Shown in pieces: positions 1 to 10,845 of a stretch of 64,000 nt of DNA; position 1 is the first letter of the stretch; each line of letters begins with the position of its first letter. The stretch covers positions 62,444,186-62,508,185 of the forward strand of contig CM034534.1 in the NCBI GenBank assembly GCA_020002185.1, read 5' to 3'. The DNA is from Paraescarpia echinospica (taxonomy: Eukaryota; Annelida; Polychaeta; Sabellida; Siboglinidae). The translations under genes and the position numbers were made by a program. The notes below the pieces were generated by a model. That model was not told the origin of the DNA, ran no database searches, and worked only from the letters and a program-made list of their open reading frames with translations.

Positions 1-285
1 TTAGTGCGAATGTATGATAAAAAGTGTATGTGTATGTTTTCTTGACGACTATCTAGGTTACACTGATATAGCCGATATATTTTCAAACGTATAGGACAAG
101 AACAAGAAGTTTATTTTGACCCCAAAATATAACAATTATTCATACTATAAACATATCAGGTATATACACTTACACAAATAAAATAGATAAGTATACACCA
201 TAATGTGTGTATATCATTTTTGAAACCAGTATAATAATTCATTAACAGAAAATCACCTTTTAATTTTATAATAAATAGGTGGTCA

Positions 286-328
286 GTGGCTCCGATTAAG
301 ACATTATTGTCGCTATCATAGGAGCCAC
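286..328 (-). other. LINE-A 3' UTR hairpin
   Basis: An 8-bp perfect outer stem (286-293 with 321-328) and a 4-bp inner stem (300-303 with 308-311) enclose a 4-nt loop. The same structure recurs at the 3' UTR of three other LINE-A copies in the window (46,463-46,499, its mirror 56,331-56,367, and 63,890-63,930) with different but complementary inner-stem bases. In related LINEs such as eel UnaL2 a 3' stem-loop is recognised by the reverse transcriptase, and this could play the same role. The role is inferred; the pairing is visible. Confidence 0.6.
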
Positions 329-1408
329 CTCAGTTAGGACAAATATAAAAACAAATATATGATGGTCTTTCAAGTTATGAATCTATCTAAATTATACAAT
401 CGTGTGAATTATATGTGGCAGTAAATGTTTTTTTTATAGCGATTGATATAATAAAAACTGTGTGTGTACTTGATTACTAAAATTTTCGTCCATTTATTAA
501 CAATTAACATTACTGATTTTGGTTACATGAATAACAATTTAGAAGTGTACATGTATCTTTGTATTTTGTTAAAGCCTCACAGGCTATGTGTATATATTTT
601 TTCTTTCATTATTTCAGGGGTGTCGTTTATAATGTATGGCAAGTTATATTTAAGACATTGTTTTGTAAATTCATGTTTAATTCTGGCAGTATGTATATTT
701 TTAGATTTCCGAGTGTCATGATGGTGTATATTAATATTTGATGTAATCTGCCAGCTTAATAAGTAAACAAGTAGATTTTTGTGAGCATATTTAAAGTAAA
801 ATTTTATTCTTGTAATTTTAATTGATCTTCTATTTTTAACAATTTCAGTTGTTTAAAAAGTGGCTCTGTGTGAGAATTGTATCCACTTGACGTTATTATA
901 CGACATTTTTGTGTGTGAATTTTCATCAATCTGTTTCCTTTGTATCCCCATGCCTTAATATAATAGTATATATGTGATGATATTAACGATTCATATAAAA
1001 CAAATATTTCTAAAAGTAATACATGTTTTAGCCTATTTAATATACCAATAATTTTTGCACATTTATTAAAACATTTTCTGAATGTCTTTTCCAATTTAAA
1101 TTTGAATCCAGATTTAACCCTAGAAAATTAAATTCATCCGATTTTTCAATATACGTATTATCTATTTTAAGTGTAAAGTATTGTGTACCTTTATTGATGA
1201 CATGAAAAATCATCAATTTAGATTTAGTTTTAGTTAGTGATAGTTTTTTATACTTAGCCACTCAACAACTTTGGAGAGTTCACTGTTTAGTAAAGATTCA
1301 ATTGTGTTATATTATATACTATTACTTAAAAATGCTATAGTAATAAATAGCGTAGTGTCATCTGCATACATTATACATTTATTTATGTTAGTAGCTTGTG
1401 AGAATTCA

Positions 1409-1434
1409 TTTATATATATATATATAATATATAT
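1409..1434. repeat. AT microsatellite inside the LINE-A RT codons
   Basis: A short TA run replaces the codons for the conserved IYIND/YINE segment just downstream of GVPQGSILGP in LINE-A copy 1. It shifts the frame between PLLYILYI and NEFSQAT. A longer run sits at the same codons in the palindrome copies. Confidence 0.7.
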
Positions 1435-2160
1435 AACAATGGACCAAGGATTGAACCTTGTGGGACACCAACTGCTATTGGAAGAATTTCCGTCTCTATT
1501 TCTTCAATTTCAACATACTGTTTCCGATTGTTTAAATAATGTTTGAACAGAAGTAGAGCTGCAGCGTCAACGCCATAATATCGCAATTTATTTAATAACA
1601 TAGTGTGGTCAATTGTGTCAAAAGCTTTAAAAAAGATCGACAAATATGTTAATCGGAACATCATTTTTATCCATTTGCATTATTATTATATTTACTAATT
1701 CTAATGCAGCAGATTCAGTTGAATGTTTAGGTCTAAAACCGTACAGCTTGTCTAAAAGCTGTTTGGAATCATTAACATATGCTGATAACTGAGTAAAAAA
1801 TATTTTATCTATTACTTTAGCAATCGTTGGAAGTAGAGAAATGGGCCTATAGTTTTTAAATAATGCTGGATCATATTTCTTAAATATAGGAATTATTTTG
1901 GCAATTTTGTTTATATCAGGAAAAATTCCAGTGCTTAGCACTTGATTTATTAATATAGTTAATGATTTAATTATTGCGGGCTCACTTATTTTGATTAATT
2001 TTGAAGAAATACCATTAAATCCACAACTGTTTTTGAATGAAAACGTTGTATCGTTTTCTTTACTATTTTTTTATCAATGTTATGAAATATAAATATCGTA
2101 TCTATGTGTTTATCTAAATAATGATTACAGCTTTTAATGCCATAATATATAATATCATTT

Positions 2161-2302
2161 GACTTAACAAGATTTAACAAGATTGCCACCCAGTGAATTA
2201 ACTCTAGGTGGCAGGTGGACAAGGAAGCCCTTTGGCTTATCGAGAGTCCAACCCTTTTATCTACATGTATCACGCCCTTCTGAGGTATGTGTCGATTTTA
2301 TT
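2161..2302 (-). repeat. CR1 3' terminal segment, dispersed repeat
   Basis: The last codons and 3' UTR of CR1 recur as isolated fragments at 41,296-41,433 and 49,503-49,592 and at their mirror positions in the right palindrome arm. The segment contains a small hairpin (GCCACC facing GGTGGC about 15 nt apart) just before the terminal AATCTTGTT repeats. Confidence 0.75.
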
Positions 2303-2395
2303 TTTAAACATATTCACGCTACTAGCACCCACACAATCAGCATAAAATCTGTTCCGTTCATTTGGAGTCCTTTGTGAAAATGAGAACTTTCTTAT

Positions 2396-2731
2396 ATAAT
2401 AATAATAATAATAATAATAATCTTTATTGATACATAATGTTAAGTATAGCACAGATGTAGCAGTAATATGAAACATGTATACATTACGTATCAAATGGAA
2501 CGAAGCAACACATTGCTTGTGTTCCTTATTCATGTCATATATGCAATGAAATCTATGATTCGTGTAAAAAAAACAAAAAAAAAAAAAAAAAAACATCTTC
2601 ATAATAAACTAACAATTTATTTCATAATGCATTATACGAGTACCGTAAGTCTGAACATCAGGTACATCTTAACATGACATCATTATGCGAGTACCGTAAC
2701 ACTGAACACCAGGTACATCTTAACATGACAA
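2396..2731 (-). mobile_element. SINE-like insertion in the CR1 C-terminus
   Basis: This segment separates CR1 codons GHEVTLANEQCRLDM (upstream) from FSFSQRTPNERNRFY (downstream). It begins at one edge with (AAT)n at 2,396-2,421, holds a poly-A run at 2,566-2,593, and ends in two 51-bp tandem units (2,630-2,680 and 2,681-2,731) that differ at a few positions. The (ATT)n tail after an AATAAAG-like sequence in minus sense resembles a LINE/SINE 3' end. No tRNA promoter boxes were found, so the class is uncertain. Confidence 0.5.
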
Positions 2732-3038
2732 CATTACACATATCTAATCTACACTGCTCATTTGCTAATGTAACTTCATGTCCTCTAGTCCTTCTTTCTT
2801 TCTTAACTGAGAAACAAATATTTATATCAATATTTTCATAACCATTCACAATTCTAAACACTTCTATCTGATCTCCTCTCAATCTCCTGGTCTCTAGTGT
2901 TGTTAAACCACATTCGTTTAGGCGTATTTCATAACTAAATTCCCTCAGTTTTGGTATAATTTTAGTTGCTCTCCTCTATACTCTTTCTAACATATCTATG
3001 TCCTTCTTGCGTTATGGCCTCCATGCTTGTATACAATT

Positions 3039-4312
3039 TTATAAATGAGGCCTAACTAATGTTTTGTACAGCGGTGTTATTAGTTCTTTTTCGTTATACG
3101 CTAAATTTCGCATACTTAATCCTAGGATATGATTTCCCTTTGAAGCAGACATTCCGCACTGCTCTGAAACGTTCATGTCAGCTCTAATGGTTAAACCTAA
3201 ATCCTTTTCTTTAACAATAGTACTTAGTACAGTACCCCACCCCATTGTATATTGTATATATTCGTTCCCATGTCCTGTGTGGAGGCATTTACATTTCCCA
3301 AAATTGAACAGCATTTGTCACTTTTCAGACCATTTGATCAACCTGTCAAGTTTATCTTGTACATTTTGTCTATCTCCATAACTTTTAATCCTTCTAAACA
3401 TGTTTGCATCATCCGCAAATTTAAACACCTTGCTTGTTATTTCATTGTCTAAATCGTTGATATATATTAAAAAATAATATAGGTCCTAGTACTGATCCCT
3501 GTGGTACCCCACTCAATACTGATTTCCAGTTTGAAGCCTCCCCATCAACTACTACCCTTTGTCTTCTGTCAATCAGCCATTTTCTATCTAGTTAATTATA
3601 CCATTTCCTATACCACGGGCCTTTAGTTTAAGCAGTAATCTTTTATATGGCACTCTGTAGAAAGCTTTTTGAAAATCCAAGTAGATGATATCTACTGGTG
3701 ATCCCTCGTCTACCCATTTAGTGACATCTTCAAAAAAACATTACATATTTGTTAAGCATGACCTTGCATTTAGAAAACCATGATGAGATGGATTGATCAA
3801 GTTATGTTTAACAAGAAAATCCAAGATCATTAATGAGCCTTTCTAATAATTTGCAAACCACATATGTTAAGCTCACTGGTCTATAGTTATCTGACTTGTT
3901 TCGTGAACATTTTTAATGTTTGCTTATTTCCATTCTAAATGAACCACTCCCTCTTCTAATAACAAATTGAAAACTTTTTCAAGTGGTACGCTAATTTGTT
4001 CTACAATTTTCAATAGTAGTTTGGGCGGAATCCCATCCACTCCAGTTTATTTATTATTCTTCATAGCTCTTATTTTCTTAGCTACCATTTCCGGGGTTAC
4101 AATTAACTGTCCTAAATAGTCTGAATCTGCCCCTTGAACTTAGCGTCTGGTACTGGCAGTGAACTGATATCTTCCCTGGTAAACACTGAACTAAAATAAT
4201 CGTTCAGGTCTTCTGCCATTACGAATCCCTCTGATATTATATTTCCAGCACTATCTTCTAAAGGACAGACCTGATCCTGAACTTTCTGTTTGCTTCGAAC
4301 ATACGCACACAA
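3039..4312 (-). pseudogene. CR1 ORF2 reverse transcriptase, broken
   Basis: Minus-strand frames carry successive RT blocks. They are an EDLNDYFSSVFTRED linker segment (about 4,112-4,312), a KAFDKVPY-like block, GVPQGSVLGPILFF, FNFGKCKCLHTGH with EKDLGLTIRADM, and EKELITPLYKTLVRPHL (3,039-3,314). The YADD region near 3,400-3,420 reads only in a shifted frame. This matches the CR1 family, where RT follows the endonuclease in one ORF. Several frameshifts and stops prevent translation. Confidence 0.75.
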
Positions 4313-4465
4313 ACTGTTGATGTCATGATTTATATTACATGCTAATTTTTCTTCATTTCTAAGTTCAGCTGTAGCTTAGTTAAGTGCTTCTTTATAAATG
4401 TTGTAGTCTTCATTACTTCCAGTATGTCTATTTGATTTCAGATCGTTTGCTTGTACTTAATTTTT

Positions 4466-5152
4466 CTAATGGCTTCTTTCGATGAGTTTCTTTTTGGACC
4501 GTTTCCCTTGTTTTTTCAAGGAATCAAATGTATCGACGATGCAATCAATTTCACTCTTTAAGATATTCCAGCATTCTGTTGCTGTCTTGTTCTTCAGTGT
4601 GTTATTCCAGTCTATCTTTGATAAATATTTCCTCCTCATGTCCTTATATATTCCTTTGTGGAAATTTCTCCTGTACTGCTTTTTACTATCCCTTTCTGAT
4701 TTCACTTTGATGGTAAAATGTATCTGGTTGTGATCACTACTCCCCAGTGGCTCACACAGCTTGACATTGTCAACTAATTCATTCTGTGAGGACAAAACTA
4801 TATCTAACACATTCTCACCCCTGGTTGGTTCTAGCACATGTTGAGAAAGGAAACTATCTTGTACTAAAACTAAAAACTTGTGGTCTTCGTTACCCATATT
4901 CTGTAGAGATGTCCATTGTATATGCCCATGGTTGAAATTCCCCATAATAACACAGTCCCGTTTGCTCACTTCCCTTATAGCGCTTTGTACTTTTTCATTA
5001 TCTTGTATGTTTATGTTTGGACTTCGATAAACTAACCCTACCGTTAATGTTGAGTTTTCTGTAACTATGTTACACCAAACAGCTTCTTCGCAATCTGGTT
5101 CTCTTTCTAGTTTTATTTCATAAGCCTGGATAGATTCTTTAATATATAACAT
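4466..5152 (-). CDS. CR1 ORF2 endonuclease domain fragment
   Basis: An open stretch of 228 residues from the N-terminal part of CR1 ORF2. It is an APE-type endonuclease that nicks target DNA to prime reverse transcription. GLVYRSPN lies at residues 39-46, the catalytic GDFN box is at 71-74 but reads GNFN, and the SDHN box at 139-142 is intact. The segment after residue 150 is the charged linker to RT (YKDMRRKYLSKIDW, ATECWNILKSEIDCIVD). The Asp-to-Asn change should remove catalysis. The start codon is internal to the original ORF, since upstream endonuclease sequence continues in other frames. It is a relic, not a host gene. Confidence 0.8.
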   Translation of the reverse strand: MLYIKESIQAYEIKLEREPDCEEAVWCNIVTENSTLTVGLVYRSPNINIQDNEKVQSAIREVSKRDCVIMGNFNHGHIQWTSLQNMGNEDHKFLVLVQDSFLSQHVLEPTRGENVLDIVLSSQNELVDNVKLCEPLGSSDHNQIHFTIKVKSERDSKKQYRRNFHKGIYKDMRRKYLSKIDWNNTLKNKTATECWNILKSEIDCIVDTFDSLKKQGKRSKKKLIERSH

Positions 5153-5452
5153 AATTCCACCCCCCTTCTTCCTATTCTATCTTTTTTAAACATTACATAT
5201 CTTGTAAGTCGCAATTCGACATCTGATATATCGGTGGTGGTCCAGGATTCGGTTATACCTATTATGTGATGGTCAATGTCTTCTACCATAATGTTTAGTT
5301 CATTTCTTTTGTTTACTATACTTTTTGCATTTAAACAAACACATTTATATCCAGCTTTAGAACAGTTTTCCCGGCTGTTCTTTGCTGATTTATTTGTGTT
5401 GTCTTTATATATTCCTCCAGTTTCAGGCTTCTCTGTGAGTCCTCCCTGCGAA

Positions 5453-5653
5453 TCAATTTAAATAGATACAACCAGTCCCACTGTCAACAGATCGCAGCAG
5501 GTTCTCTGAGAATAATACTGCACCCTTTCCGCTTAGATGGAGGCCATCTATCATGTACATATCTTCCCTCCCAAAAAAATACCCCCATAAATCTGTGAAT
5601 CTCACCCCTTCTTCTTCACACATCTGCTCAACTAGAGCGCCATCCTCTTGCAT
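5453..5653 (-). pseudogene. CR1 ORF1 esterase-domain fragment
   Basis: A 66-residue open stretch with DGLHLSGKGAVLFSENL, which is the C-terminal Asp-x-x-His block of the SGNH-type esterase found in CR1 ORF1 proteins. The upstream esterase blocks are not open in the same frame. In CR1 elements this domain is thought to assist membrane or lipid interactions of the ORF1 protein. Confidence 0.65.
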
Positions 5654-5897
5654 TTTCTATATGTTGCCCCCCTTCCTCCCATTACTGGCAAAATTCCCGA
5701 GAGAATAATCTGCTCAACTTTTGTCTTATTTAGCATTCTCATTAACTTATGTACTTGTGTACTATCCCAGTTGTTCCCTCGTTGTCTGCATTATTTGTCC
5801 CTGCGTGTACTAGTATAGACCCTCTACCCTTTCAGTCACATGTTCTATCCTAGCCCCAGGTAAACAAACAACGACGTCCTCCCTCTCGCTTAGTGTC

Positions 5898-6712
5898 TTA
5901 TCCGTCTTTCTCAGAACAGAGTCGCCCATGAACACTCTCTCTTTTCTCATCCCCCCCCCCAATCACTGCCTCAGAGTAGCTCCTTGTACGGTTTGCATCT
6001 GTTTGGTTGTTGTCTTTTCCCTCTGCCGTCTTCTCTCCTGTTACAATCTCTTCCGATACATTCTTTCCTGTCGCTTTTTCTCTTGTCACCTTTCCTCCTG
6101 TCATCATCCCTTTTATCGACTTTCTTCTATCATATTTGCTCTCACTTTCTTTCGTCCCTTCGTCTTTCCTCCAATCACATTTTATTCTCCCCTCTCCCGT
6201 CCCATTTCCCCTCCCTCCTTCTCTACGGTCACTTTCTCCCCTGTCACCTTCACACCTGTCACGTTTTCTGCCGTCGATTTTCCAATTTCTTCCCCTCCAA
6301 TCACCTTCCCTCCTCTCAGTCTCCTTTCCCCAGTCTTCTTGACACTACTCTTCTCCTTCAGTCTCACAGTATACCCACTTCTCTTCCTGTCGTCTCTCTT
6401 CAATCCACCTGTCTCCTTGCTAATTTTAATCTCCATCCCCTTCACAATATCTGTCAACCTATCTATCTCCTTCTGCAGACACTCCACCTTTCAACATCCA
6501 AAGCCCTGAAAGGTGAATCCCTCCTCCTTGGTTTCTGCCCATAACTTCCCACAGCCGGACAATGCAAAATTCACCCAGCTGTGGCAGTGATCACACATCA
6601 AGTGTCGCTTTGACTTGATTTGCCGCTTGCAAGGCACCATATCAATATCAAAATTTATTTGATAAATTAAGTAATTAGTTTTTATAAAGACTGTTTCCTG
6701 TGTACTACGCAC
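5898..6712 (-). pseudogene. CR1 ORF1 N-terminal region (Cys/His finger plus charged repeats)
   Basis: Three open pieces on the minus strand. 6,491-6,712 has CDHCHSWVNFALSGC, a PHD/RING-like zinc-binding pattern typical of CR1 ORF1. 6,182-6,487 begins with a short heptad-like stretch (ECLQKEIDRLTDIVKGMEIK) and then turns into Lys/Glu/Thr-rich repeats. 5,898-6,107 continues these with VTREKATGKNVSEEIVTGEK. The plus strand is correspondingly a long pyrimidine-rich tract from about 5,900 to 6,480. The role would be RNA/DNA binding and multimerisation in retrotransposition. The copy is broken. Confidence 0.65.
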
Positions 6713-6835
6713 ACTTGATGTTACAGAAAGTTTTAATTACACTGCTGACTAGCTATCCTATCACGAACGCTAACGTTACCGGTAGTGACCAAATTGAAAT
6801 TACGTTACGCTTGACCGCGTTATTTATTTATGTTA

Positions 6836-7239
6836 TGCCGCGCCCTAGCGACTACGTGGGACACTAGCTACATAAACAAACTGGAGTTTGCCCGACAATC
6901 GCCCTTGCTTAGTTTTAACAACAATGCTACCTAAAGCTACCTATCAAAGTATCTAGCAGGTACTGCCTTACACATATATTATCTTATGTAAGTAGTTTTA
7001 TGTTTGTTACTTTATCTCCTATATATTCTACCACATAATCAGGTTTGCTACATCTTGTTTACAACTTATCGAAGGCTAAGTTACTCTATTATAACTCACT
7101 ATACTAAAGTGTTATAAAATACTTTAATTAACTATCTTTAAGCACATATGTTACTCAATATATGTCTAGTGTTACTTTATGAATAATATTAAGGTAAGAA
7201 TAATACTTATCAATCAATATTTCCACTTGTTTTTTTACT
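6836..7239. other. AT-rich interval, probable CR1 5' UTR, no gene seen
   Basis: There is no coding frame of note. The first ~100 bases are relatively GC-rich and could be the CR1 5' UTR; the rest is AT-rich. The insertion boundary into LINE-A lies somewhere in this interval. Confidence 0.4.
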
Positions 7240-8640
7240 TTTTCTGCACCAATTATTCACCACAACCTACATCCGCCAATGTTCCCACCAACATATTTTT
7301 TACATATTTGCAATAGTATGAGCTATGTTTGTGAAAAATCTATTACATTTATTAGCAATACTTTTTATCTGTTTCCATAAAAACACTGTTTGGAATGTTT
7401 GTGTGTTTTAGTTTTTTAGATAGAAAATAATTTATAGTTTTCCAAGTATTTTTTATATCATTTTGGTACCGATTAAAACATGATTCGAAATCAATTTGTT
7501 TTGGTGCACGAATGATTTTCGTTAGTATTCCATTATACGTTTTGAGGTTAATGCTAATTGTTTCATAGTTTGGTGAATTTGGGTTAGTTATTTTAATCGT
7601 TAATAAAGTTTATCTCTGTACCTAATTGATTAGAGCAAAACCTGAGAAACCCTTGTAGATTTTTATGCTTATATTTATGAAATTTTACTAATTGTGTTTA
7701 TTTTTAGACCGTAGAATCTCTTTATATATTATATTATAATTTAAATTTGGATCAGCAGTTGGGATTTTAACAAGCTTATTGTAAATTTCATTCTAACGTT
7801 CTGCATTGCCTTTGTGCTTAATATATTTATTTTTTACATATTTAGGAGGAGGTTTTTGGTGATGTCTGAGATCATGAAGTAGGTTTGATATACTTTCTAA
7901 TACAACTTGACCAACTTTACAGAAAAGGTTGTCTATCGGGGTTCCGTTTGTTCTTGTAAATCTACTGGGAAGAATCATTTGGGGGTAAAGACTGTGTGAT
8001 GTTCAGGTATCAAAAAATTACTATAAATATCAATTTCATTTATTTTGAGTAAGTTTATTTTAAAATATTTTTTGTAGTGATGCTACAGCTGATGAAAATT
8101 CATTTATGAAAGCATTTATCTCTTAATTTTGTATTCTTGGTGGTCTATGGTTAATGGTTTTGACAAATCACCATCATTTATTTTAATAATCAATTCTTTC
8201 CAGTGTTCATATATATTAAGGTTCATAAATACTTCTGATTTATATTTATTATCAATATACATTACTAAACCTTCTTTACTGCTACAACTTTTACCTTGGG
8301 CTATAGCATTATAACCATGCAACACAAATTGAGAAAAATCATCGCCTTCCGCTCTCCATGACTCTTGTAAACAGATTACATTAAATTTAAAATGTATACG
8401 ATCTAGTTCTTCTACAAATGTCTCTAATTCACAAAATTTAAGGATTGTATATTTGTGCTTAATATACTAAAATGGTCTTTGTTTTTCTTGGCGAAATCAT
8501 TAAACGTTACATATTTTAAATCATCACTATATTTTGACAAAATCATTACTGTTCAAGGTGACAGCATGTAGAATGACTGTCATTCTACCCCTACTCCTTC
8601 GGTCCTCTATACAATATGCAATATGTTGTGATAGATACAT
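7240..8640 (-). mobile_element. LINE-A copy 1, 5' half (endonuclease and linker)
   Basis: Minus-strand sequence encodes the endonuclease N-terminus (FNVICLQESW-like near 8,340-8,400), LHGYNAIAQGKSCSSKEGLVMYI (8,116-8,325) and the post-endonuclease linker (about 7,290-7,978). The linker aligns by eye with 48,464-48,781 in the left palindrome arm. Together with 95-2,160 it makes one LINE-A element interrupted by CR1. A 19-bp near-palindrome TAGAATGAC-T-GTCATTCTA at 8,570-8,588 lies near the 5' end and recurs in the fragment at 11,217-11,330. Stops and shifts show it is inactive. Confidence 0.75.
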
Positions 8641-9240
8641 ATGAACAATATATTTCCACTAACTTCCACATTTCGTGATAGAATTATGCACAGTATTTTA
8701 CTGGTGAGTGAGTATGGATAGACATCATATCATTCTGTACAGAAAAGCATAAGAGCAAAAGGAAAATGCTAACATACATTTGGAACATTGACTTCGCGAA
8801 ATACGTATATTTATACATGTACGCATTTACATCGTATACATGTTTACATTTTATGCATGTATTGTATCGGGTTGATACAATATGACAATTAATTTAAAAA
8901 ATATGTTACACAAACTGATATTGTGGCGGACATCTTGATTTATTGCGCTTTTATCTACGTTCCTTCCCACTGCTGAAAACCCACAGGTATTTTTGTTAGT
9001 TATATTACTGAGATCTAAGTACAGTATATATTTAGAGGGATATGTTCAATTAATACTTTTTGGAATTTGGGAATTTTGCACAAGCAAAGTAAAAGTTACG
9101 TGTTATTCTGAATTACTAAAGTATGTCGCCTTTTTTTTCTGTGGGCAGCACACGTTATTTTTGGCCAACATTACGACTTTATGTATGTCATAATGTAAAA
9201 TACTTACTATTTTATAAATAATTAATAGCAACTTTTATTG
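8641..9240. other. No gene recognised
   Basis: An AT-rich interval with only short spurious open frames. I see no family signature, splice pair or ordered repeat. Confidence 0.5.
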
Positions 9241-9530
9241 GCTGAGGTAGTGTGTGCAATCTAGCGGACTCATTGGAGTGGTTTTATAGATTTCGTTTTT
9301 TTTTAATTCTTCCGGGGGTGTTAAATTTTTAAATAGCATTTAGCTCCACCAGTTCTGCATGAGTGCGCTACATATTGTGTGTGATCTTGGGGTGGTTCGT
9401 AGATTTTGATTTTCTAAATTTTTTCGTGGGATGGGAAATCTTGGGGGTCACTATTTTAAAAGGACACTTATCTGCGTCAGTGTTGCATGTGTGCGCTGAT
9501 ATGGTGTATGTTATCCTTGTCTGTCACTAC
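9241..9530. repeat. Diverged tandem duplication, ~130-bp unit
   Basis: Two diverged copies share GTGGTT..TAGATTT, a T-rich block, a G-rich block followed by TATTTTAAA-like sequence, a CAC(C)AGT/GTCAGTGTTGCATG motif and GTGCGCT. Period and boundaries are approximate. Confidence 0.45.
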
Positions 9531-9983
9531 CTGTAGGATGCAAACACATCGGAGTGTTGGTCACTGGTTCACAAAACAGTTGAAAGAGTTATGTTTTATT
9601 GTTTGTTCTTAGTAACGTAACCAACGTGTTGGCATCTTCTTTCGTCCATGTTGACGCCATGTGTTTGTTAGCTCTGCACGCATCAAACACGACACAGGCT
9701 TTATGATGCTAAATAGAGTTCAGCCGTCAATGTTGATTATAATTATGTACTTCCTTCTGCGAACAGTTACAGTCATTGTGAAACACTTTGATTCTATGCC
9801 CGGAAGCAGGTCAGGTTTGGTAAAAAGCCTTGTAGCGCCTTTGTCTGACAATGACGGGGGGGAATTTAATATTAAAGTATAGCAATTTTAGTATTAAATT
9901 ATGACAAGCGATGCAAAATGTTGAAAACAACTTTCAGATACATAAATTGCTATTGTGCATGCATATCAGTTTAATTTCTCAAG
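9531..9983. other. No gene recognised
   Basis: The interval contains a 73-codon open frame at 9,661-9,882 without any recognisable motif. It probably arises by chance or belongs to the upstream part of the L2-like element that follows. Confidence 0.4.
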
Positions 9984-10845
9984 ATGTCGACAGAAGAAAT
10001 GCAGTTTGTTCCCTGGGACTGTTTTAATATGACCGTGCAAGTGTCACGTACTATCAGCACTTGTTCGCTGCACCTGCACAACATCGGGCTGATTCACCGT
10101 TACCTTACTCAACCGACACCGGAACAGGTAGTCAATGCCATGATTACATCCCGTTTGGACTACTGCAACTCTCTATTGTGCGATACCTAAACCAATAACA
10201 TTGGTCGATTGCAGCGACCCCGGAATGCTGCCGCTTGCCTTATCACTCGACAAGCTCTTTGTGAAATTGTGACCCCTATTCTTTGCGAACAGCATTCGCT
10301 ACCTATTCAACACCGCATTACATTCAAGATCGCTAGTGGTGCACGAAGACCTTTCGCCGGTCTACATGCAGAAACTCGTGCGTGTCTACATGCCAACCAG
10401 ACGTCTTCGATCTGCTGACTACAACGCTCTAGTCGTCCCGAGAACAAGCAGCAGAGCCAGTGACTGTACATTTGCGTGAACAAATGTACAGTCTACCAAA
10501 GCTGATTGATGTTTAACGTTTATTTATTATTTAGTTATCTATTTATTTATTTTTCATACACATTTTAGCCTAATTTATTGATGTTTACATTAATCTGAGT
10601 TTATTTATTAAAATAATAATAATAATTCTTACCTATTTTATTTTATGATATTTTATAACACATTCCTTTTCTACTTCTATTGCATTTATTGTCTTAATTA
10701 CTATTATTATTAGTTCATTTTATCTACGATATAAAAATATTAAAAGCATTATTTTTAACATACATTTGTATATTGTTGTAAAGCGCTGTGAACACCATTG
10801 GATATGGCGCTTAATAAAATTAAATATTATTATTATTATTAATGA
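9984..10845 (+). mobile_element. L2-clade LINE, 5'-truncated 3' end
   Basis: The frames read LHNIGLIHRYLTQ, VNAMITSRLDYCNSLL (9,984-10,190) and LQRPRNAAACLITR with PILCEQHSLPIQHRITFKI (about 10,209-10,418). This is the post-RT C-terminal domain shared by L2/CR1-type elements. The 3' end has the characteristic AAAGCGCTGTGAAC...ATATGGCGCT segment (about 10,780-10,812) and a (TTA)n tail up to about 10,845. It is truncated at the 5' side, with an in-frame stop between the two blocks, and is inactive. Confidence 0.8.
10462..10493. other. Perfect 13-bp inverted repeat with 6-nt loop
   Basis: GACTGTACATTTG at 10,462-10,474 is exactly complementary to 10,481-10,493 around the loop CGTGAA. It lies in the C-terminal coding/3' UTR border of the L2-like fragment. 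Function is unknown. Confidence 0.7.

Larger units (their letters stand above)
95..2160 (-). mobile_element. LINE-A copy 1, 3' half (RT, C-terminal domain, 3' UTR)
   Basis: This is the reverse-transcriptase half of a non-LTR retrotransposon, read on the minus strand and broken into several frames. From 5' to 3' it shows NYRPISLLPTIAKVIDKI and GFRPKHSTE (about 1,627-1,941), FKAFDTIDH and GVPQGSILGP (about 1,410-1,660), the downstream FNFLGLNLDSNLNWKRH block (about 1,037-1,261) and a C-terminal IIGILNRLKHVLLLEI...SHTEPLFKQLKLLKIED region (about 804-1,094). The 3' UTR carries a hairpin near 286-328 and the element ends near 95. The same family is found intact-order in both palindrome arms (46,240-48,785 and 54,045-56,590). 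The 5' half lies at 7,240-8,640, separated by a CR1 insertion. Frameshifts make it inactive. It belongs to the Jockey superfamily; the exact clade is not assigned. Confidence 0.85.
2161..6835 (-). mobile_element. Nearly full-length CR1 retrotransposon, degenerate
   Basis: A CR1-clade LINE on the minus strand with recognisable parts in the canonical order. ORF1 has a Cys/His finger (6,491-6,712), a charged repeat/coiled-coil segment (5,898-6,487) and an esterase-type DGLHLSGKG motif (5,453-5,653). ORF2 has an apurinic endonuclease (4,466-5,152), RT with GVPQGSVLGP near 3,475-3,515 and KAFDKVPYKRLL-like sequence near 3,640-3,690, and a C-terminus VNMFKNKIDTYLRRA ending at 2,270. The 3' UTR ends in the direct repeat AATCTTGTT (2,161-2,190), matching the short terminal repeats typical of CR1. 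Multiple stops and frameshifts indicate an inactive copy. It sits inside LINE-A copy 1. A SINE-like insertion interrupts its C-terminal codons at 2,396-2,731. The 5' limit is approximate. Confidence 0.85.

Noticed and set aside
5928..6544. Plus-strand frames of 186-193 codons rich in Ser, Pro, Leu and Phe
   Set aside because: They are the complement of the CR1 ORF1 charged repeat; the minus strand explains the region.
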